Of a stretch of DNA of 8,218 nucleotides, positions 5,458 to 8,218 are shown piece by piece. The notes under the pieces are model-generated. The model worked only from the letters and a program-made list of their open reading frames with translations, was not told the DNA's origin and made no database searches. The stretch is from positions 1 to 8,218 of the forward strand of contig CABVDE010000056.1 of NCBI GenBank assembly GCA_902496945.1, read 5' to 3'. Position numbers and translations under genes: made by a program. Origin of the DNA: an uncultured Collinsella sp. (GTDB taxonomy: Bacteria > Actinomycetota > Coriobacteriia > Coriobacteriales > Coriobacteriaceae). How positions within the stretch are numbered: the first letter of the stretch is position 1; the number at the start of each line of letters is the position of its first letter.

Positions 5458-5817
5458 CTACTCGTCATCGTCCTCGTCATCGTCCCCGATAGTGAGGAAC
5501 TCAAAAGTAAGGTCGGACAGGCTATGCCCGATTAACAGGTCAGGGTCAAGATACACGCTGGTCCATGTGTAGTCCCCCGTCGCACCAAAACCGAGCAGAT
5601 TAGTCTCGAGCTCGACTGAGCCGAGTTTCACACTCAAAAACTCAATGCGCAAAATGTCGGCGTGGGCAAGAGCTACCAGAACCCCGCCGTACAGATAGCA
5701 ATCCACCTCGATGCCGCCGTTCATGGTCTCGCCGCGCTGGAACGGCTCGACCCCATCAGGGACAGGCCAATGGCGAGGGGTTAAGTGACCAGACCAAGGC
5801 ATTTCTGTTGCAGACAT
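5458..5817 (-). CDS. Orphan acidic protein of unknown function
   Basis: A 119-residue protein that I do not recognise. It has about 23 Asp/Glu against 4 Lys/Arg and ends in a ten-residue acidic tail (GDDDEDDDE), so its pI should be very low. There is no signal peptide and no membrane segment. The middle (about 36-100) alternates hydrophobic and polar residues (IEVDCYLYGGVLVALAHADI, IEFLSVKLGSVELE), as in a beta-rich fold. ATG 5817 is backed by GGAAGGA about 7 bases upstream. It has its own promoter with two operators, its own terminator, and lies between int and the element end, where cargo genes sit. Strong acidity and such a place are typical of DNA-mimic anti-restriction proteins, but nothing in the sequence proves that. 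It could also be a defence, immunity or regulatory protein. Confidence 0.75.
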   Translation of the reverse strand: MSATEMPWSGHLTPRHWPVPDGVEPFQRGETMNGGIEVDCYLYGGVLVALAHADILRIEFLSVKLGSVELETNLLGFGATGDYTWTSVYLDPDLLIGHSLSDLTFEFLTIGDDDEDDDE

Positions 5818-5843
5818 TTTCAGTTCCTTCCACTAGAGACGTA

Positions 5844-5860
5844 GGTAGAACAGCTCTACC
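5844..5860. promoter_or_regulatory. Operator 2, palindrome GGTAGA-N5-TCTACC
   Basis: GGTAGA (5844-5849) and TCTACC (5855-5860) form a perfect 6-bp inverted repeat around ACAGC. It starts 10 bases past the -10 box, over the expected transcription start. A repressor bound here would block the promoter of the acidic-protein gene. Confidence 0.65.
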
Positions 5861-5870
5861 TTTGATTTGG

Positions 5871-5899
5871 ATTATAGAAGTAGAGCCATTCTACCGCAA
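5871..5899 (-). promoter_or_regulatory. Promoter of the acidic-protein gene
   Basis: On the minus strand TTGCGG (5899-5894) stands exactly 17 bases ahead of a consensus TATAAT (5876-5871). The start would be near 5864, giving a leader of about 45 nt before ATG 5817. The promoter starts inside the gap behind int, so this gene is expressed apart from the rep-int operon. Confidence 0.75.
5880..5894. promoter_or_regulatory. Operator 1, palindrome GTAGA-N5-TCTAC
   Basis: GTAGA (5880-5884) and TCTAC (5890-5894) are inverted repeats around GCCAT. It fills the spacer between -35 and -10. It has the same half-site and spacing as operator 2, with centres 35 bp apart, so one dimeric repressor probably binds both. 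The repressor gene is not in the window. Confidence 0.65.
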
Positions 5900-5953
5900 G
5901 CGGCAAATTGAAAATATTTCCGAGAGCCGCGTTTCGACAGTTCGAGCGGGTCG

Positions 5954-7102
5954 CTAGGGCTGGGAGGACTGTCCAACCGAAACGCCCGAGGGTGCCGAGA
6001 AAGCAGCATCGAGACGGGCGGCAACGCCCTTGCCAGCATCGGCGTATAAATGCCCGTAAGTTCCGAGCGTGACCTTTACATCTTCATGACCTAAACGGTC
6101 GCGGATAGCCAAGGCGTTCTCGCCCAAAGAAATCAATAGGGCGGCGTGCGAGTGCCGCAATGCGTGAGTACGGATACGGTGAACGCCAGCCATGCGAGCG
6201 TGGCGCTCGATGATATGCTTGACGGTGTGCTTGGTGAGCGGGTCGCCGCCCCAAGACAGGACGAACTCGGTGGAGACGTTGCGCCGCTGCACGTCATGCC
6301 AGCGTCCGAGGTATTCCAGCGTGAGCGAATCGAGCGCTATAACGCGCTTGCCCGCCTTGGTCTTGGGCGGCGTTATCTTCCAATCGCGGGCGTTGCGGTA
6401 GTACATCGAGCAGCCCACCGACAGGGTACCCGCGCCGAAGTCGATAGCCGACCAGCGCAGGGCTTGGGCTTCACCCAGCCGAAGCCCCGTCATGTAGAGC
6501 AGCCAAAGGCACGTGAAGCCGAAAAGACCGTAATAGTCGGACGTGTCGAACGTAGCCGCCACCCGCTCGAACTCGTCACGCGTCCAGAAATCGACTTCCC
6601 TGCGGGCTTTCGGGACGTTGCCGACAGTGCGGGCGGGGTTGCGCTGCAACAGCCCGATTTTAACCGCCATGTCCAGAACCATAGCGAAATACCCGTAGAC
6701 GAGACGCGCATACGCGGGCGAGTACCCCGAAACCAGCTCATTCTGCCAACGTTTGAGCGCGGGCGCGTCAATGTCGCGCAGCCGACAGCGATCCCAACGC
6801 GCGAAATGCTTTCGCGACATCTGGGAACGCTCGGCGAACGTGCTTTCACGGGTTCGAGCCTTGTAGTCTGGAACCCAGTACGTGCGGAAGAACTCGCCAA
6901 AGCTCATTGTCGAGTTGACCTTGACGGCAGTTTTGGAGAAGTCAGCCATATACGCATCGTAGGCGGCTTTCGCGTCCTTCTGGGTCTTGTAGCCACGCCC
7001 CCAGTGGCGCACGCGCTTACCCTCGGCATCGGTGCCGAGGTTCGCCACGAAATACCACGAGCCGTTACGCGCATCGCGGTAGACGTTACTCACCTTCGGC
7101 AT
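5954..7102 (-). CDS. int: Tyrosine recombinase / integrase of the element
   Basis: A 382-residue site-specific recombinase. An N-terminal arm-binding domain (about 1-55: GSWYFVANLGTDAEGKRVRH, then YKTQKDAKAAYDAYM) is followed by a SAM-like core-binding domain (about 65-155) and the catalytic domain (about 170-365). All active-site residues are visible: R208 in TGLRLGEAQALRW, the hairpin lysine in KTKAGKR (about 249), H313 and R316 in HALRHSH, H339 in LGHE and nucleophile Y349 in TYGHLY. The start is ATG 7102, where the family sequence MPKVSNVYRD begins; this overlaps the DUF3173 gene by 17 bases and points to translational coupling. The longer frame from 7141 adds 13 residues without family likeness. 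It would integrate and, with a directionality factor, excise the element at the att site near 5280. Confidence 0.95.
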   Translation of the reverse strand: MPKVSNVYRDARNGSWYFVANLGTDAEGKRVRHWGRGYKTQKDAKAAYDAYMADFSKTAVKVNSTMSFGEFFRTYWVPDYKARTRESTFAERSQMSRKHFARWDRCRLRDIDAPALKRWQNELVSGYSPAYARLVYGYFAMVLDMAVKIGLLQRNPARTVGNVPKARREVDFWTRDEFERVAATFDTSDYYGLFGFTCLWLLYMTGLRLGEAQALRWSAIDFGAGTLSVGCSMYYRNARDWKITPPKTKAGKRVIALDSLTLEYLGRWHDVQRRNVSTEFVLSWGGDPLTKHTVKHIIERHARMAGVHRIRTHALRHSHAALLISLGENALAIRDRLGHEDVKVTLGTYGHLYADAGKGVAARLDAAFSAPSGVSVGQSSQP

Positions 7103-7301
7103 CGTGCGCCCCCACGGGGTCAACGCCGATAATGTCAGCAACGGCGGCGGCGGGGACGCGCCCCACCTTGCGGGAACCGTAGAACCCGAAGCCGCGCGAC
7201 ACCATGAGCCGCTTGGCGGCTCGGATTATGTCGGCAGACTTGGAGGGCGTGAAGCCCAACGCGATTAAATCGGTCTTATCGACCATCACACAGCTAGCCA
7301 T
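7086..7301 (-). CDS. DUF3173-family small protein, likely recombination directionality factor
   Basis: A 71-residue basic protein with the DUF3173 pattern: VDKTDLIALGFTPSKSADII, then RAAKRLMVSRGFGFYGSRK, then VGRVPAAAVADIIGVD, suggesting a small helix-turn-helix-like fold. DUF3173 genes are commonly found directly ahead of tyrosine integrase genes in Gram-positive integrative elements, which is the case here, so an excisionase-like role is likely but inferred. ATG 7301 lies 3 bases after the rep stop, and its ribosome site (AGGGAAGGA) is inside the last rep codons. The in-frame ATG at 7286 has no such site. The 3' end overlaps int by 17 bases, so rep, this gene and int form one coupled operon. 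Confidence 0.85.
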   Translation of the reverse strand: MASCVMVDKTDLIALGFTPSKSADIIRAAKRLMVSRGFGFYGSRKVGRVPAAAVADIIGVDPVGAHDAEGE

Positions 7302-7304
7302 AGG

Positions 7305-8081
7305 CTACCAGTCCTTCCCTATCTTCGTGTACCGAACCTTTCGCGGGGCGTATCCCCCGCCCTCACCGTAAAGGTCTGGTATCAATTGGTCGTATTCCTT
7401 CGTGAAAGCCACCGTATAGCCCTCGAACGAAAGAGGTTCGAGCGTGGTGAAACGCTCTTCCACGGGCTGAATAAGGTTCTGACTGCGGAAAAACTTCTTC
7501 TGCTTGTAGGAACCCTCGTCAACGTCCTTGCTGAAATACTTGGAGATATAGCGCCCAACGTTCATACGCTGGTCAACGTCAACGCGGTTAATCTTGACGA
7601 AACCGTGACCCCACACCTCGCGCAGCTCGGACAGCCTGATATACGGCAGACCGAACAGGACAACGTGGTAATGGATAGCCCCGCGTTTCTGGGCTTCCCA
7701 CACAGCCAGATACCTTATCTGCATCTTGTCCGTTCTATAGACGCGGCGGTTCAACCGCCTAACGAACTTGGAAAACTCGCGGTTGCAGTATTTAATGTCT
7801 GTTACGTTATCGGCGAACGTGAGCGTTAAAAACTTGGTCGAATCATCGAAATTGCAGTCGATAAGGCGGGCTATCTCCCAACGAACGCCCCTGTAGTGCC
7901 TTTGCCGCCGTTTCGCGGCATCGTAGTAGGCGGCTGCATCGCGGTTGCGCTCGCGTTCGCTTTCATCTTCTGAATCATCATCGCGGCGGGCTTCTGGGTT
8001 CATGCGCCCAGCGGGAGCCGAATACTCCCAAACCTCAATCGTCGTGGGCGTCTCGATGGTCTTGACCCATTCGAGCGCCAA
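7305..8081 (-). CDS. HUH rolling-circle replication initiator (Rep)
   Basis: A 258-residue endonuclease of the HUH class, similar in pattern to the ORF2/G2P-type Rep proteins of small plasmids, filamentous phage and integrative elements. Motif I is FLTLTFA (84-90). Motif II, the metal-binding HUH, is RGAIHYHVVLFG (133-144; H137, H139). Motif III is VGRYISKYFSKD (175-186), with candidate nucleophile Y178, K181 and second Y182. A charged segment (29-48, RDDDSEDESERER) precedes the domain. No helicase domain is present, so it needs a host helicase. The start is TTG 8081: AAGGTGG lies about 10 bases ahead, no in-frame ATG exists before residue 27, and a stop occurs 14 codons upstream. It would nick an origin nearby, perhaps the structure at 8106-8164, to replicate the excised circle. 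Confidence 0.88.
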   Translation of the reverse strand: MALEWVKTIETPTTIEVWEYSAPAGRMNPEARRDDDSEDESERERNRDAAAYYDAAKRRQRHYRGVRWEIARLIDCNFDDSTKFLTLTFADNVTDIKYCNREFSKFVRRLNRRVYRTDKMQIRYLAVWEAQKRGAIHYHVVLFGLPYIRLSELREVWGHGFVKINRVDVDQRMNVGRYISKYFSKDVDEGSYKQKKFFRSQNLIQPVEERFTTLEPLSFEGYTVAFTKEYDQLIPDLYGEGGGYAPRKVRYTKIGKDW

Positions 8082-8105
8082 CTGGTACGTACCACCTTCC
8101 GCACA

Positions 8106-8164
8106 TCCGCGAAAAACTGGTTTTCACCAGCGGGAACCGCCCAAAACGGGCGAACTTTCGCGGA
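8106..8164. repeat. Three-way-junction inverted repeat upstream of rep (candidate origin or leader structure)
   Basis: An outer 9-bp stem pairs TCCGCGAAA (8106-8114) with TTTCGCGGA (8156-8164). Inside are two hairpins: CTGGT (8117-8121)/ACCAG (8126-8130), which on the minus strand is capped by the tetraloop GAAA, and CGCCC (8138-8142)/GGGCG (8148-8152). The whole ends 25 bp before the rep start. This nested shape is like double-strand or single-strand origins of rolling-circle replicons, or a structured mRNA leader controlling Rep. Confidence 0.65.
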
Positions 8165-8218
8165 AAGATGTTGTCATATATATCAAGTAAAGTACGGTCG
8201 GGCTTCGCCCTCCCCGCC
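8165..8218. other. Upstream end of the rep region, cut by the window edge
   Basis: An AT-rich stretch TCATATATATCA (8174-8185) may hold the rep promoter (minus strand), but no clear -35 is seen. GGGC-TTC-GCCC (8201-8211) is a small hairpin. No coding sequence can be called. Confidence 0.35.

Larger units (their letters stand above)
5274..8218 (-). mobile_element. One end of an integrative element (cargo, int, DUF3173, rep), open at the right edge
   Basis: From the proposed att core inward: GGTTGCA direct repeats, a strong terminator, an orphan acidic protein, tyrosine integrase, DUF3173 protein, HUH replication initiator and a large inverted-repeat structure, all genes on the minus strand. 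The rep-(small basic protein)-int operon beside att is the core of pSAM2-like actinomycete integrative elements, and is also found in small Gram-positive integrative mobilizable elements. No relaxase, FtsK/TraB or phage structural gene is in view, so its transfer mode cannot be told. The right end lies outside. Confidence 0.75.

Noticed and set aside
5844..5894. LexA (SOS) boxes
   Set aside because: The palindromes read GTAGA-N5-TCTAC, which matches neither the Gram-positive CGAAC-N4-GTTCG nor the enterobacterial CTGT-N8-ACAG box.
6146..7132. A long open frame on the plus strand opposite int
   Set aside because: It is a shadow of the integrase, caused by GC-rich codon use; it has no family likeness and no ribosome site.

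Overview
The window looks like accessory DNA from a GC-rich Gram-positive bacterium. Codon use, the ISL3 and IS30 transposase types and the neighbourhood suggest an actinobacterium of the Coriobacteriia (Collinsella-like). That is an inference from pattern only; no 16S or other marker gene is present.

Layout. (1) 1-400, minus: the start of an IS30-type transposase with a frameshift, running off the left edge. (2) 512-2754: an intact host-type module, a YeiH-family membrane protein (putative sulfate exporter; minus) with its own terminator, divergent from a LysR-type regulator (plus), around an AT-rich shared control region. (3) 2801-3745: a decay zone with a cluster of 22-bp GCCA...TGGC repeats, the C-terminal end of an ISL3-type transposase with its IS end, and a histidine-kinase fragment keeping only the phospho-acceptor domain. 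(4) 3742-4410, minus: a GyrI-like small-molecule-binding protein with an atypical N-terminus. (5) 4499-5107, minus: a ToxN/AbiQ/TenpN-like endoribonuclease toxin preceded by a promoter and a leader with two strong hairpins, i.e. a probable type III toxin-antitoxin locus whose antitoxin RNA lacks obvious tandem repeats. (6) 5274-8218: one end of an integrated mobile element. From its end inward it has a guaA-like attachment core, a strong terminator, an orphan very acidic protein with a two-operator promoter, then (all minus) a tyrosine integrase, a DUF3173 protein and an HUH rolling-circle replication initiator in one tightly packed operon. A three-way-junction inverted repeat sits upstream of rep.

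How the parts work together. The rep-DUF3173-int order beside the attachment site resembles the rep-xis-int module of pSAM2-like actinomycete integrative elements: excision by Int with the DUF3173 protein as likely directionality factor, and replication of the circle by Rep. Transfer genes, if any, lie beyond 8218. The acidic protein sits in a typical cargo position between int and the att site and is controlled separately. The toxin locus lies just outside the proposed element end, so it is either host or older island material. The yeiH/lysR pair is probably chromosomal.
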